From Diplocarpon mali (Eukaryota; Ascomycota; Leotiomycetes; Helotiales; Drepanopezizaceae): a DNA stretch of 64,000 nt. The translations under genes were made by a program, and so were the position numbers. Location of the stretch: the NCBI GenBank assembly GCA_024741835.1, contig JAENRP010000005.1:13444-77443 (forward strand), in the 5' to 3' direction. The notes beneath the pieces were generated by a model, which saw only the letters and a program-made list of their open reading frames with translations, did not search any database and was not told the origin of the DNA. This document shows, piece after piece, positions 1 to 12,842 of the stretch (within the stretch, counting starts at the first letter, position 1; each line of letters starts with the position of its first letter).

Positions 1-3000
1 AGACGGGGGGGCGCCAGATGCCACCAGCCGGGCGACGTCGAATCGGCGTGATGATGCATGGATGACAGGAGTTTCAGCGGCTGATCTTGCTTGTGGGACC
101 GAGGCGAAAAGCCGGGATGCTTTCCCATCGCATCGATGCGTGATCCCAGCGCGACTGGGGCCGGTGGGCTTTGTTCCTGGGGGACCCGCACGGCAAGCTG
201 CTGGGACGCCGACCACGACGCCGAGGCATGTCGTCGTCGTCGCACCGGCGGGCAGGGGGTGGGGGGGGTACTGTGGTGTGGTGTGTGGTGCCGCCGAACA
301 CAACACGAGAGCCGAGCCTGGCAATCTGGTAACGAGATTGACGAGATGGTCGAGATCTCGAGCGGTGGAGACCCTGAGCCGCGGGGACCCGGGGGCGGGG
401 GCGTTCTCTCTACGTGCGCCGTCAGGACTTTGGCCAACGACGAAATCTGTGCATCGCAGAGCTGGCTGGAAGTCTGCCATTCTCGGCTGGTTGGGGAGAG
501 CCCTCACACCGGACGCGGACGCATTGCGCTGGTACCAGCGACTTACCGACGGTCCTGGACCTCTCTTGGGGAGAGGCCGAAGAGGCTCATGGGCTCCCTC
601 GCCATCACCTTCTCGCCTCTTGACCGGTGCGAGTGGCCTCGCGTGGGGAGGATGGCCGTTCACACTCACACCGGACAGCCTTGCGAACCACTCGGAGTTG
701 AGTTGCGTTGTGGGCCCAGATCAGACCCCGTAGAAAGCCAACCAAGTCCCAGGATGATAAATTCTGCAACGTCGCTCGGCACGGGCCAGAGCCTGCGGTC
801 TCGCCCATGGAGACCCCCGAGTCGCCGGCGCCCATTCCAAGGTGCCTTGCTGTCGGGACGGATGGGGACGGATCCAGTAGAGATACTGTGCCTCCGTCGG
901 CGGGCAGCGCAAGGGGAGTCACATGGTCACGGAGAGAGGGGGGGAGAGAGAGGGGGAGAGAGAGGGGGAGAGAGAGAGAGAGACAGAGAGAGAGACAGAG
1001 AGAGAGAGACAGAGAGAGAGAGAGAGACAGAGAGAGAGACAGAGAGGGAGAGCTCCCGGCATGGAGGAGAGGAGAGCAGGGAACAATTCCGGTCCAGTCC
1101 AACACCACAGATGCCACGATCTGGTGATGCCCCCCCCCCCCGCCTCCAGGACGCATCGTGCAGTACTTTGCGTGCCAGGCTGCGGGCAGCCCTCGCGATG
1201 CCTCGCAAGCTGCGCTGCATCGGGCACGGCATGCTTGCTGGGCTTCGGCGTTGCAGGGCCAGTCGTCCAGGGAAGCCGAACAGAAGTCTGGGCTGGCACG
1301 ATGGTTGATTCCCAGCCGGCTCTGCCCGCGTCCCAGAGCCGGATGAACGCGCGCTTGCACGGCAGCGACTCGGGATCGGAGGGCCTCGGTCTGGACCGGC
1401 CTCGACTCGTGCGGTACGACGAAAGCAGGCCGAGTCGTCGACGCAGCACACCACAAGATCCTCGGAGACGAGATGCACGATGCTCGGGAGCGGGCGGCAG
1501 CAAAGGGACCCCCTCCGTTGTCAGGTCGGGCAGATGGGCGGATCCGCGCTTCCACCATCACGCAGCGCGGTGCAGCTGGTGAGATCGGTCTTGTCACGCC
1601 ACATCTTTGCCCCCCTTCACCCCGACGGGTACGGGCATCCGGCGAAGAGAGCAGGCGAGATTGGCGGAGATCCGGGATGGCGACCATCCAGCAGCATCCA
1701 GAGCAGATGATCGGGTGCCATCCGCCCTGCCCCTTATTCCTGCTCGTCTTTGCTCCCGAGATGCCTGTCTGCTCCTGGATCCCTCCCCCCCGGCCGGTCC
1801 AGTTCCCCAACGACTGTCATGTCACCGCAACGGCGGGCTGCGTGCGGTGGCGGCCCGCTGGCATCTGGGAAGGGCTCCCTGGCGACCGGGACACCTCTCG
1901 CCCACCGCATGCGCGCCGCCGTCAACAACCGTCTCCTCGGGCGCCATCCACCCATATCGGGCTCTGGTCACGAAAGTGTCAAGTTTCATGACTCGAGCCG
2001 GGCTTGTCAGACAGCAGCACAGACAGACGGGTAGCGACAGGCCGACCATCGATTCACGGCACGGCATAGCAAAGCATAGGTATCACGATGGTATCCTGGC
2101 CAAGGTTTCAGCATAAGGGTTGAAGTCGACGTCCGTGTCACGCCCAAAAGACCATGGACCAGCTTCGTCATGTCCACTCCTCAGCGAGCACTCGCGGTAG
2201 ACCGGTGAGACGGTAGGAGGGGGTAGTCGTCGCAGTAAGGGGCAACCTGATCGTAGATTCCCGCGGCCGAACCGGCGACGGGAACCCCCTCCTGTTTTCA
2301 TGCCTCGTGGCGCGGGCCCTTGGCGAGGAGAGCGAGAAAAACACGCTCCATCCAAACGTGCAGCTTCGATGATTCCAAAAGACGAGGGCCAGATCCTCGG
2401 CCGCCATCCCGGTCGGACGAAATCTGAGCCGTACGACCACTTTCCCAGTGGACGCTCCCGATGCGTGAGATTGTCCATCCGCGACGTGCGCCAGCGAACC
2501 GTGGCACCCTACCGACTCGGAGTCGGGACATGCAGCATCGGTCTTTGGGAACGCGGCGACGGCGCCAGGAGCGTGGCATGTGGGAATGGTCGGATACCCC
2601 CGCCCTTGAAAGCAGCGTCCCAGCAACGTGCACCCGTCCTCCGTCAGTAGCGTGAGGTAGCGTCGCACAACAAGGTGACATTCACGGTCAAACATCTGTC
2701 ATCGGCGCACAGGAGCTTGGTGCTCGGTGCGTGGTACGTGAGAACAAAGGAAGATGCCAGACGCATCTGGAGAAGGCGATGTCATGGCCCGGCATTGCTG
2801 ACGGGGTGCGACAGTGCAAGTACCACATAGCTCACATTACTCCCTACACGCACCACTCTCCGAGGCAAGCTTCCCGAGGCAAGGCTCTGCACGGCTGCCC
2901 GACGCTCGGTTTCCTGGTGTCTGGTGTCGGTTGTCGGTTCTGCCTGGCAACGACACCTGTCACAAGAAGTCCATGGCCATATGGACTGAGGAAAGCGACG

Positions 3001-6000
3001 TTTCGAGCCTGGTGGCACTCGAGCGGCTTTGTTTCTCCGAGCGACATCTTGGAGTTCTCCGGCTTCTTGGTTCGCAAGTAGCAACCGGTCCCAACCCCCG
3101 AAACCATGGCGTGTGTTCGCCTCAACACATGACAGGAGCTTGGGGAGACATTGAGCTGTGCACTCGGCTTCGACGACCTTGACAGTCAGTCTGGATCCTG
3201 CGCGCAAAACTCGCAAATCCTTGCGATGCAGGGAGCGGATAGAGGAGCTCGAGGTTACGAGGTAGTGTCATCTCAGCCGAGCGGATCACCGAGCAAATTC
3301 CTTGACGTCTCCAGCTCTAGTCATGTCCTAAGGGAACCTGCCGTTATTTTTGATTCCCCCGATGGCTAGCAACCATAGCTTTTCACCACTAGCCGGGCGC
3401 TATCGCCTGGGCCAAGGTCGAGGCGGCCAGTTTATCCTCGAGAAGAGGTTAAAGGACCCGTTCCGCACCTGTAATGGCATCTCTCGCCTGGGCCGGATGG
3501 CTTGCTAATTACTAACGCGCTTTGCTGTTCTGTATCTGGTCCCCAAGTTTGTTCTTCCGCGTTACTCTACAGGTCATCTCCTTGACCACGGGATTGCTGC
3601 TAGGAAGGATTTCTGATCTCTGAATCAGAGCATTTTCCTTCATTTCTCTCTGTCGCTGTCTCGTTGGCAACTCTTGACTTGAGAACTCTCCTTCCCATGT
3701 CTCGATGCGTCAGCCCGAGGTGACTCTTTGCTTCTCTAAGCCATTGTATGCACACTCTACCTTCATGTGCCGACCAAGATTCCGAACGAGCGCAAGAGTT
3801 CCGCCCTCTTTAGCAAGCCATTCGTCAAAATGTCTTGTAACGCCAGGAAACCCGCCGTGTCGAGGAGTTCACACGGCTCGTCGAATGGTCTCTCGGGTCT
3901 CGAATTAGCGTTGAGCGGTACGCAGTGCGAAGCCACCACATTCCACTTGAGTCACTCCACCGAGCGAGATTTGTGACTCTAGGTTCGGAGCTTCACCAAC
4001 TTTGTGATCATGCGAGGGGCCTCTCGACGTCGATCCATCCTGGCTCGACACCATGTTTAACCTCTCCAGTGGGCAACTCTGTCGAATTTTGTGAGCCACC
4101 ACTCATTCTCCAAACCCGGCCCCTTGGAGAGGAAGCTCAAGGCCCATGGTAGTCTGGAGAACCTGCCCAACATGACCCTCTCTCTGCCAACCCTTCTCCG
4201 GCCATCGACCTTCGAAGAAAGCCTCCGACGTAACGCCAGAACCGAGAAGCAGGAGAGGACTGGGGACAGTGACGGACTGACTCATTAGTGAGCTCTGCTA
4301 GTAGTAGCGCACGTCTCCGGCTTTGCATCCCGACAAACATGCCCTGCCGTCAGCTGGGCCATATGACATCGGACATACTTCTTGTGAGGGGATTTGGCCG
4401 CGGAATCACATTCAAGGCCCTTCTCGCGATCGACGGTGCTGGGCCGGCGCCTGTAAGCTGGTACCGGTATCATGAGTGACATCCTTAGGGGCAAGACGGC
4501 CTGTGGGCAGAAGCCATCAGCTCCCACACAGCTTGGCCCAGTCCGTGGGCTACTTCTGTAGTGACTCTGATCGGTTATCCGGAAGAGGGATACGCTAGAC
4601 ACCGCTGGGCTTCAACTCCCCTGCGCTTGGAGATTCCACTGACGATGTCGATCCTCAAACTTTGGTAAGCCAGAGATGGGCCTGACTCGCCTTGGAGTTG
4701 TTTCAATGTTTCCTGGCTGGCCTGCGACAAACTCAAGCGTTGTCTTGCTATTTTTCGTGGGTTCTATCATAACAGATACGTAGCTATGCTGGAGCCTGTT
4801 CTTCCAGATATCTCAATTGCCGACACGGAGAATCCCATCAGTCCCTTTTTACGCGTACGTTGGGCTGGTCTTGCCGAGGGTCGTCCGTATCCAGCTGGAC
4901 CTCGATCCTGATCCCGACCTTGCTGGTTTACAATTAGTTCTGGCGCCGGCTAGTTTTCCCTTTCCCTAGCGGTCGTTCCGACTCAGCTGGATCGTGAGGT
5001 AATAAACTACCCACCTATGTGGGAGTTCGGGGGTTTCTGGCGTCAGGCTTGCGGAGGAACGAATGCTCCAGCACGCACTAGACTTATTTCGGCTTATTTC
5101 TTGGCTTGGGTAGGCCTGTGTGAACGCCGCTCTGCCGCGTTCTGAAGTGTTCGAGTAGACAGAGTCTCGGAGACCGTCTGTCGGCGCCGAATTTTCTCAT
5201 AGACCAGGGATCGTCGGACATTTCTCCGACCGTGATCCAGACCTCGTCATGATCCAGATTCCCGAACATGCATAGTTGAATCCGAAAATACGCTAGTATC
5301 AGTGGCGCTGCACGCGTTCGCGCTTGGCGTACCCTCAGTCTGGTCTCAAATATATTCTCAGTATTGATCATCGTCATCACCCGATGGAACAACGCAAGGT
5401 ACGGCAGATCTCGATGTCTAAGGCCATTGTACTGTCTCGATGAGGAATCAACACTCCCCGACAGATGAGAGATTTCTCTCAATTCCAGGCGCGGGATGCC
5501 TCAACAAAGCAGACAAGATGCTTTATTTCCCTTCTCCTTTCTTTTCCTTTTCGTCCGACACCACTAAATCAGAGGATCGCGTGAGAAACTTGACTCACAT
5601 CACGTACCGGGGACTCACACGCGTCAGCACCCTCCCCGCGACATTGTCACCCTTTCGAAGCGGGGATATGGCGTCGCGACATCGCTCCAGAAGCAGAGAA
5701 ATGGCCTCCCGGCATCGCAGGCGTCGTCATATTCGAAGGTGGCATTGTGGGTGCTTGGTGGAAATCGGGGAGCAGGCTGGTACTCGGGGTTTGAAAAATG
5801 AGCTGATGATAATGTCGTGTCTCTGAGGGGCAACCCAGTAAGGACGTAACCAGAACCTCCCAACTCCCGAGTACGCGGCGGATTACGACACACAGATAAC
5901 TTGTGTAGCGATCAATCTTGAGCCACGAGAGACGTGTTCTACCAGACATCGAGGAGCTATTCGTTCCCTTTCTCGACGAAGCTGGATAGAGCATCGTATC

Positions 6001-6399
6001 TCTCGGCTGAGCTGGAGAGTTGCCCGATATGGTCTAATGGTAGCAACTTGCATGTTTACACATTGCGTCGCAGTGCCATGGCCGGGTCCAAGTCAAGTAG
6101 GATTCGGACTTGAGCTCGCAGGGTCGTAGGGTGTCATCCGATACTCGGGTATTCCAGCTGATCCAGTCTGAAGACTTCTGCTTTCTTCCCAAGGCTCTCG
6201 GGTGGCTAACTTTGTAATCATCTTGAGATGACGTTGGACTTGGACTCTCTTCGATTATACCAACTTGCCCTTCGCCCACAAAGCCGCGAAGCCGCGCAGA
6301 GGATTGCGAGAAAACTTGCCTTACAGCCGTGAAGTACCACGACCCCAAACAATGAAATGCATAAAATACAACGCTCGAATCGAGATTCTCCTCTCGGTG
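1..6399. other. Long stretch without a recognisable intact gene
   Basis: The first 3.3 kb is GC-rich and the rest is mixed. Many overlapping open frames exist on both strands, but the long ones near 0.1-2 kb owe their length to GC richness and to the GA repeat, and none shows a family motif. A minus-strand open frame at 5084-5482 (about 130 residues, no good ATG) and others at 5647-6348 look somewhat protein-like but were not recognised. I see no tRNA, promoter or terminator that I could defend here. Confidence 0.5.
931..1052. repeat. GA-rich microsatellite
   Basis: About 120 bases are purine-only apart from interspersed CAG units: GAGAGAGGGGG blocks on the left give way to (GA)n interrupted regularly by GACAGA on the right. 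In translation it yields artificial Arg-Glu runs on the plus strand and Ser-Leu runs on the minus strand. It is simple-sequence DNA, not coding. Confidence 0.9.
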
Positions 6400-7080
6400 G
6401 ATTTCCTCAGCATGGTATTCTTAGAGATATGTCTCAATCGACCGCGTTCGTCTGGACAGCCTCCAAGCGGCGCTCCAGCTCCCTCGCTCCAAGAGCTCTT
6501 CAACACCCTCGCCAAAAGACCTAGCCCAAGACCTCTCAACCCTCCCTATCCCCCTAGCTCGGGAAGTGCCAGGCATCCGGGCAGACCTGGTGGCAAGGCT
6601 TCTCCAGCGTCGCCCGTCTTCCCACCGGCCTCCGCCTCGAGATATCGGGCCTCCCCCTCGTGCTCGTCCCGGTGCACATGCAGACCCCCTAGAAACACCC
6701 TCCCTGCAGTCCTGAACACAGGATTCTCACATCGTCCACCCCCTGAACCCATCCCCATAGCCCTTCCACGCCTCCCCGCAGATCTCACTCAACGACCAGC
6801 CTCCGTTGAGCAACTCGCCGTCGGCGTCTCCGCCGCACGCACCGTGTCACGAGAGGGTGCTATACAGTGCCACCGCTGAGGCTCTGCAAATAGGTTACCA
6901 CGGTCGAGAGAGGCTCTTGCGACGGACCAGGATACGCTTACACCAGTTTCCAGAGGATCCTGCTTGCGGCAGCTGCTAAAGCCGGTGTTGCCTCACCAGT
7001 CTCTCGGGGAGATGTTCAAAACCTAGCCCCGGATGCTGGCATCTTGCTATCCATTTGTGTAGCGCGAGACTAGGGGTGGG
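6400..7080 (+). pseudogene. Frame-broken coding relic, unrecognised
   Basis: Protein-like pieces lie in order on the plus strand but in different frames. A piece reading DLAQDLSTLPIPLAREVPG (about 6509-6565) is followed by IPIALPRLPADLTQ and ASVEQLAVGVSAARTVSRE (about 6750-6855), then ATAEALQIGYHGRERLL (about 6868-6918) and AAKAGVASPVSRGD (about 6970-7012). Moving between them needs frameshifts, with no good splice sites at the joins. I do not recognise the family. It is best read as a decayed gene. An unannotated multi-exon gene with sequence errors is the alternative. Confidence 0.35.
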
Positions 7081-7782
7081 AAGGTTGTGGTCTATCTGTA
7101 AAAATCTCCATGCTTCCGTACCTCAATTTCCAAAAATCTTGAAGAGCAGCTTTTTGTGCAGAGTGGAAATCTGAAAGTTTCTCTCGCCACGTTGCCGCAG
7201 ATCCGGGTTTTCCCCAACTTGTAGATGTGGAACGCTGTCGTAGAGATAAGTAGCACAGCGGCTGCGGAAGAGATGAGAAGAGCGGCTGGGACATTGATCA
7301 TATTCAGCGAAAAGCCGCAGCCGGAGTTGACGGTACTGGTGTAAAGTTAGTGGATGGGAACTTCTTTGCCTTGATGTTCAGGGTGACAGGGCTTATTGGC
7401 TAGGGTGTCGTTCAAGGACGTAAACTGCCTCGAGAATGATACCGATGGTTTCCAAATAAATATGGTTGCCAAGAACCCTTCCCCTTCGCGCAATCACTCA
7501 TCCGAAGGGATAAAGCAGTGAGAAAGAGCGATACGAACCGCAATCAATCCGTCACATCGAAAAAATCGCTTCTTGAACCGGACCCGATCCTATCATCGCG
7601 TTTATACAAACATAGACAATTTTCCACTTGTCTCTGAAAAGAAAAAGAAAAGAGGGAGACGAAAAAATAACAACCCTACTCATATACACCCCGACCCTGG
7701 AATTTATCATCTGATTGGGAAACCCAGTACACGAACGCCAAATCGATAGTCAAACAATGCCATAACTCATTATGTGGCCGGC
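7081..7782. other. Intergenic, downstream of the kinesin gene
   Basis: No supported gene. A minus-strand frame starting with ATG near 7301 begins with a hydrophobic stretch (VPAALLISSAAAVLLISTTA) that could be a membrane segment, but it soon ends and has no recognisable continuation. The kinesin 3' UTR must lie within 7600-7782. Confidence 0.4.
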
Positions 7783-10700
7783 TCATGAATCAATGCTACG
7801 CTCCCGAACCTTCGTTGATTTCTTCGCAGTACCAATGTGGGTATTATGTACCTAGAAAGTAGTTAGGTATGGCTTGACTAACAGAAAAGTAAGTTCGGCA
7901 TACCTTTGTCGCGAACTTCAGACTTGTGAGAGTCTCGCTCAGATGCACCTCGAGTGGACTCGCCATTACAAACATGAGGGTTTTCGAATTACCGCCCAAG
8001 GAGTATTGCAGAAGATACGTCAACTTGGCCGGTCAGCGGGCAGCACATCGGATGGGTCTGAGAGACGTACCTTTGAGTTTCTGTAAGGAATGTGAGTACC
8101 TTCCTTGCCTGAACCCAAGGCACTGATAACATCGCCAAGACAGCTCAAACTCTTATTGATGTTTTGAGTCTCCTTCATCCTGTCTCCCTCTGCCCCAGAC
8201 TGCTTTAGTCTCTCGGAACCAGCCAGATCGACAAGGTTGAGCGTGCCTTCGGATGTTTCATTGGTGGTACTGTTCCGCCCAACAAGCTTCAAGATGAAGA
8301 CAGAATGAGATCGTGATGATCTCTCATTGGACTTTGTAGCAGCAACACTTCTGTTGTTGTCAGCCTGCTTGAGTATCGACTCAACAGCGTTAGCAGAGTC
8401 GAGGGTTACGCTCCTTAGGCCAGTAATCGTCGTTTGTCTCTTCTGGTCGTCGTGCCGAATCTCATGCTTCTTCTTGTCGAAGTCCTTTGAGCTGCCGAGC
8501 AGGTCGTGGATTTCCTCGTTATACACCTCGACAAAGCTACCTTCCATGGTGTATTCCCAACCTTTATCTTTGAGACTCGTCGCCGTTTCGTATATTTGAT
8601 GTGTTGCTCGAGGAATCATGCCATCAGCTGACGACATTGTATGAGTCTTTCCGGATCCAGTTTGCCCATAGCAAAATATGCAGACATTATAACCGTCTAA
8701 AGCACTTTGGACGAGCTGGGAAATCTCTTCGAAAACTTCCTGGTTTTGACTTTCCGGACCGAATACTCGATCGAACGTAAATGAATGGTTTTTCCTGGTG
8801 ATAGTACCCATGCTACTCTTCTCTTCCTTTCCAGTAATCTCGAGTTCCTTTGATTCCTTATCCAAGTCAGGGTAAGTAATCTTTGCTGCTGATCCTTCAT
8901 CGGCACCGTTGCTGAACACCGGCCGGACTCTACACATGACGCGAATATTGCCCTTGAGCTCCTGGACTTGGTTGAAGAGGATGCGACGGAGGGTTTCTTC
9001 CTTGATCAACTTTTTCTTCGACTCCTCGGCAGAATCCAACGCTTCCTGAAGTCTTCGCTCCATCTCAACAAAGCTGTCGGACTGTGCCTTAGATCCCGAT
9101 TCAAGGAAATGTATACGAGCACGAAGACTTGCCACAGTACTTTCCAGAGTATGAATAGTGGATGCGGATTCGACACCAGTCTTTTGGAGCTTCTCCCTCA
9201 TACTTATAATTTCGTTCTGAGCGTTCATGTTCACGGTTTGTTCCCGGTTCAAGTCCCCTCTGATATCTTCGAGCTCGCCCCTCATATTCTGAAAATCCCG
9301 CTCCTTCTTTTTCAGCTCCAGATCCAGATCGAGACTTTTAGAGGCGATTCGCGACTCGAGGTCTTGAACTTCACGGAGTCTCCGACTTCTTTCCTCCTCC
9401 AGCGTGGCACTGTTTCGCCTCTCCATCTCGCGGATCTGCTCCTCCAAGTCAACAGTAGCTCGGCGTTCCATTTCTCTCAACTCTTCTCGGTGTTCACGAA
9501 GCAAGCGATCGACAGCGTCCGTATTCTCTCTTCTCATCTGATCTATCTCATTTCGACTCTCTCTCTTTTCATCATCCAGCTCGATTCGGTGTTTTCTGAT
9601 TTGGTCATCAACCTGGGCGTTCGCCGTGAGCAGGCTCTGCTGAAGTGAGTTAACCTTCAACTTCATCTCTTCCAAGTTGCTCTGGAGATTGGTATTCGAG
9701 GACGAGAGTTGAGATTGCAGAGCATTAAGATCCGCAACTAAGATCGTGGTCAGCAAACAACCATATCTCCCAGATCTCGAAGACTCACTTCTTTCCTTGT
9801 ACATAGCTATGGCTTCTTCGAAAACACTGCGCTCCAATGTAGTGCTTGTGACCTTACTCTGAATATCCGAGAACAATCCCTCCATGCGTTCCATGCGTTC
9901 ACCTACATCCCATGCTGTGAAGCCGGGCACGTTAGAATCTTTTGTCAAGAATGGAGTTTTTTGTGGAGAGGGTTTGGGGGTTCTGCGAGGTGTCATTGGA
10001 GGCTCCATGATCGCCTCACACTTCGACAGTACTGGAATATGAGATGGCGTCATAAGAGCTACTGAGCTCTCTTCTGGGGGCTGGAACAGGACAATGACAC
10101 TTTCGGCACTGTCAATTTCTAGACCTCGCAGTCCTCTAGTGATAGAGGACTTATGATTGATGGCTGATCGCCGAGCAGGCTGCAATTTTGTAGAGCTCGC
10201 TTGATGCTCATGCATAGAATTGGACTTGACTTCTCCGTCTAGACGCAGCCGGGCCATTGCTGTTGCGACGGAGATGTCCCTAAAATTTGCAGTAGACCTG
10301 GCAGGTCTCAGTGCTTGCGCGGATTGAGGGTGTCTTAACTTCCGGCTTTGGATGCTTGCATGCCCTGACTCAACAGAAGAAGGAATTGTAGTTAAAGGTC
10401 TCGTACCCTTTCGTTTGTTGTTTAAAAATGGTTCGTCGTCGGAAGAGTGGATCTCCATGGATGTGACGGGTCGAGCAAGGGCAGTGCCAGTTCGTGTAGA
10501 CTGGCTAAATGCTGATCGGCCGCCGCCATATGAGGATTTGGGTCGGCCATTCAGTCCGACACTGTTCGAGAAGCTGCCATTCGAGGTATTTCGTGAGGAA
10601 ACGGATGTCGGTCGTGATGACGATATGGAGGATTTTAGCGAAGGGTTTCGAGTGTGTGTCGACTTCTGCAAACCATGTCAGCATGTTTCTGCAGTTTTTC

Positions 10701-11320
10701 TAATGCGAATTATGGTTGATGGAGGTTTTAGTCGGGAGGTCGATGGCCAGATTCAAGGTGGGCAGGAGGCGCGCCAGTAAATAGGACCGGCTTTCTCGAA
10801 AGGCTCGTATTCTCCATTCTAGATTCTGGATTCCAGATTCTAGGTCTCGAATGCGACTTATACCGAGTGATTGGATAATCAATGCAATGACTTACTACCG
10901 CGCCGACCAAACTCGTGCCCTTTACAGCCGGTCTTGCGCTTGAAATGGCAGCTTCGACCGGCTTGTTGTATTCTCCGGCCGTTTGTGCTAAAGTTTTTCG
11001 CTTCGGATCAGGTTCGTTCACTGTGGTGGTAAAATTTCAGTCTCGGTCCATGAAGCATTTGCGATACTACCTACGTGGCGCACCCAATTTGTGCTTCGCT
11101 GACGGCGGAACTATCTTCGTTGGCGCCTTCATTCGCACATTAGTTTGAGAGTCGGAGATTTCCACCAGCCCATATTGCGATGAATATTGCGATCCATATT
11201 GCGGTACTCGGATCCCAGGAGGCTTCAGCTGTGAGGGCCGATTCTGCAAAAAGTTATCAGTAAGCTGTCCAGGAAGGAGCAACCGTCGCATCGTACCGAG
11301 TTTTCCTCGGTGTAATCCAT
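7783..11320 (-). CDS. klpA: Kinesin-14 (KlpA/Kar3-type, C-terminal motor)
   Basis: Minus-end-directed microtubule motor used in spindle assembly and nuclear movement. I join seven exons: 11320-11297, 11243-11075, 11020-10896, 10665-9789, 9737-8071, 8023-7904 and 7851-7783 (about 1016 residues). The ATG at 11320 begins MDYTEENS and is followed by a basic, Pro/Ser-rich tail typical of KlpA. Residues about 380-650 form a long coiled coil rich in Glu/Arg. The C-terminal motor (about 660-1000) shows the neck [10 protein letters not shown], the P-loop [11 protein letters not shown], switch [10 protein letters not shown] and switch [11 protein letters not shown]. The order coiled coil then motor defines kinesin-14. 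All phases agree across the introns. Intron 3 (10895-10666, 230 nt) is unusually long and is the least certain join. The gene is divergent from the acyltransferase gene at 11761. Confidence 0.93.
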
Positions 11321-11760
11321 GGTGAGGCGTAGCAATTGCTACGTGAAGATTCTAACGCATGTACAACTTAATGCAGCTTCGTGGATCGTAGAGCAACGGC
11401 AAGTCGTGGGCGATAGGGACAGTTGATGCTGTTGTCGGTGTTTTGTTTACTTCGCGCATGTTGAGATTCAGTTTTGGCACAGGGCAACGGCCGCCCCACT
11501 ATAATCGACCGCACCGTCCGCACGGCCATCCCCCTTCCGGTCTAAGTCACTATCACGAGCATCTCACATGTACAAATCGCTGATCAAAGACTTACCGGTA
11601 ATTCAATTTCTCACATCTCTCAACGCCCTATACTGTGACTTTTCCTCACCTACATGCTTCTAGTACACAGCCGGTGTGGCCATGCAACGATAACCATTTT
11701 GATTGTCTGCCCAACATCGCCTTGCTCCAGGGAACTCTACGCGCAAATAATATCCAAACC
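11321..11760. promoter_or_regulatory. Divergent promoter region, kinesin / acyltransferase
   Basis: The two start codons point away from each other and are 440 bases apart, so both promoters and 5' UTRs must share this interval. A short open frame at 11635-11844 is a shadow of the acyltransferase first exon region. I see no canonical TATA box and no repeats. Confidence 0.5.
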
Positions 11761-12842
11761 ATGGAGAAGTACTCTCAGTTTCGCGACCGAGGTAAGTATT
11801 TCGCAACAACAGGGGATGTATCTTTACTAATACAGCAGATCTAGGATCTGGAATAGCGCCCTTCTTTCCCGTTTTGTCAACACCTGCAGGAATTTACTTT
11901 CCCGTCCATGTTTTCCTGTTTCTATTCAGGCTGCCCTTCTTCCTCACCGTTACGACAACCTACTTCCTCTTCCTGCAATGGTTTCCACTTGGTTCACTAC
12001 TAAAGAAAGCGATACTGTGGATGATACTGGGCATACCTGGCATATGGTGGATTGATCTGCAGATTGATGGAGTAAAGAAGGGTTCCCTGGCAAAGAAGCA
12101 TAAGGGCCGTGTGCCCCAGCCAGCAGATATCATTGCATCTTCTTTTACTTCTCCGATCGACTCGATATACCTAGCCGCCATCTTCGATCCCATATTCACC
12201 ATTTCATACCCTCATACTCGACAGGTTCAGTACGTATCGCTTTTCGGCGCAATCCTCCGAGCGCTCTCACAACCACACGAATTTCCATCGAAGGGCGCGA
12301 AGATGACGGATTTGAAGACTTTGGTTGCCGACCATCCCAAAAGGGTGATTGTAGTCTTCCCAGAATGTACGACAACGAATGGGAAGGGAATTCTGCCGTT
12401 CAGTTCAAGTCTTTTGACTACGCCACCGACGACGAAGATTTTCCCCATAAGTCTTCGATATTCGCCCCCAGATGTCACGACACCTGTACCTCGGCAGTAT
12501 TGGGCGTTCATATGGAATTTACTTTCTCAACCAACCCACTGTATCCGGGTGCGAATCGCAGAGGTAGTCTACAATACATCGAAGCCCGCAGATCACGCTT
12601 CTGAGAAGGATCGACACCTGAGCAATTTCCTGGACACTTTGGGAGAAGATCCGGCAATGGCAAGCAGTACAGACACGCTGATAAGCGTGAATGACCAACC
12701 AGCAGAGGTCAGCGCTGACGAGAAAAAAGTTTTGGACAAAGTGGGAGAAGCATTAGCACGATTAGGGAGGGTCAAGAGAGTCGGACTGACATTGAAGGAC
12801 AAGGTAGCGTTCCTCGATGCCTGGTCCGAGAAGAGAAAGTAG
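11761..12842 (+). CDS. Lysophospholipid acyltransferase-like protein (Loa1/Vps66 family)
   Basis: Predicted endomembrane or lipid-droplet acyltransferase acting on lysophosphatidic acid, by family resemblance to yeast Loa1/Vps66. Two exons, 11761-11791 and 11845-12842. The intron (53 nt) has a TACTAAT branch point, and phase 1 is preserved to give MEKYSQFRDRGSGIAPFFP. About 342 residues. Hydrophobic segments lie at about residues 20-58. Next comes the PlsC-like part: ASSFTSPIDSIYLAAIFDP, where the classic H-x4-D motif has Phe instead of His, and then VVFPECTTTNGKGILPFS, the FPEGT-like block with Cys in place of Gly. A Lys-rich tail ends the protein. The family assignment is good. Catalytic activity is open because of the missing His. 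Confidence 0.85.

Noticed and set aside
62..1991. Long overlapping open frames on both strands (up to about 400 codons)
   Set aside because: They run through the GA microsatellite, have Arg-Glu or Ser-Leu runs and no family motif. High GC explains their length.
4700..4732. Possible seventh copy of the inverted-repeat element (GGCCTGCGACAAA)
   Set aside because: Only a right-end-like motif is present. No matching left end or interior block lies within 150 bases.
6022..6098. tRNA-like signal (A-box TGGTCTAATGG and a B-box-like GTCCAAGTC)
   Set aside because: The boxes are 56 bases apart, the T stem and acceptor stem do not pair, and the B-box has a mismatch at a key position.
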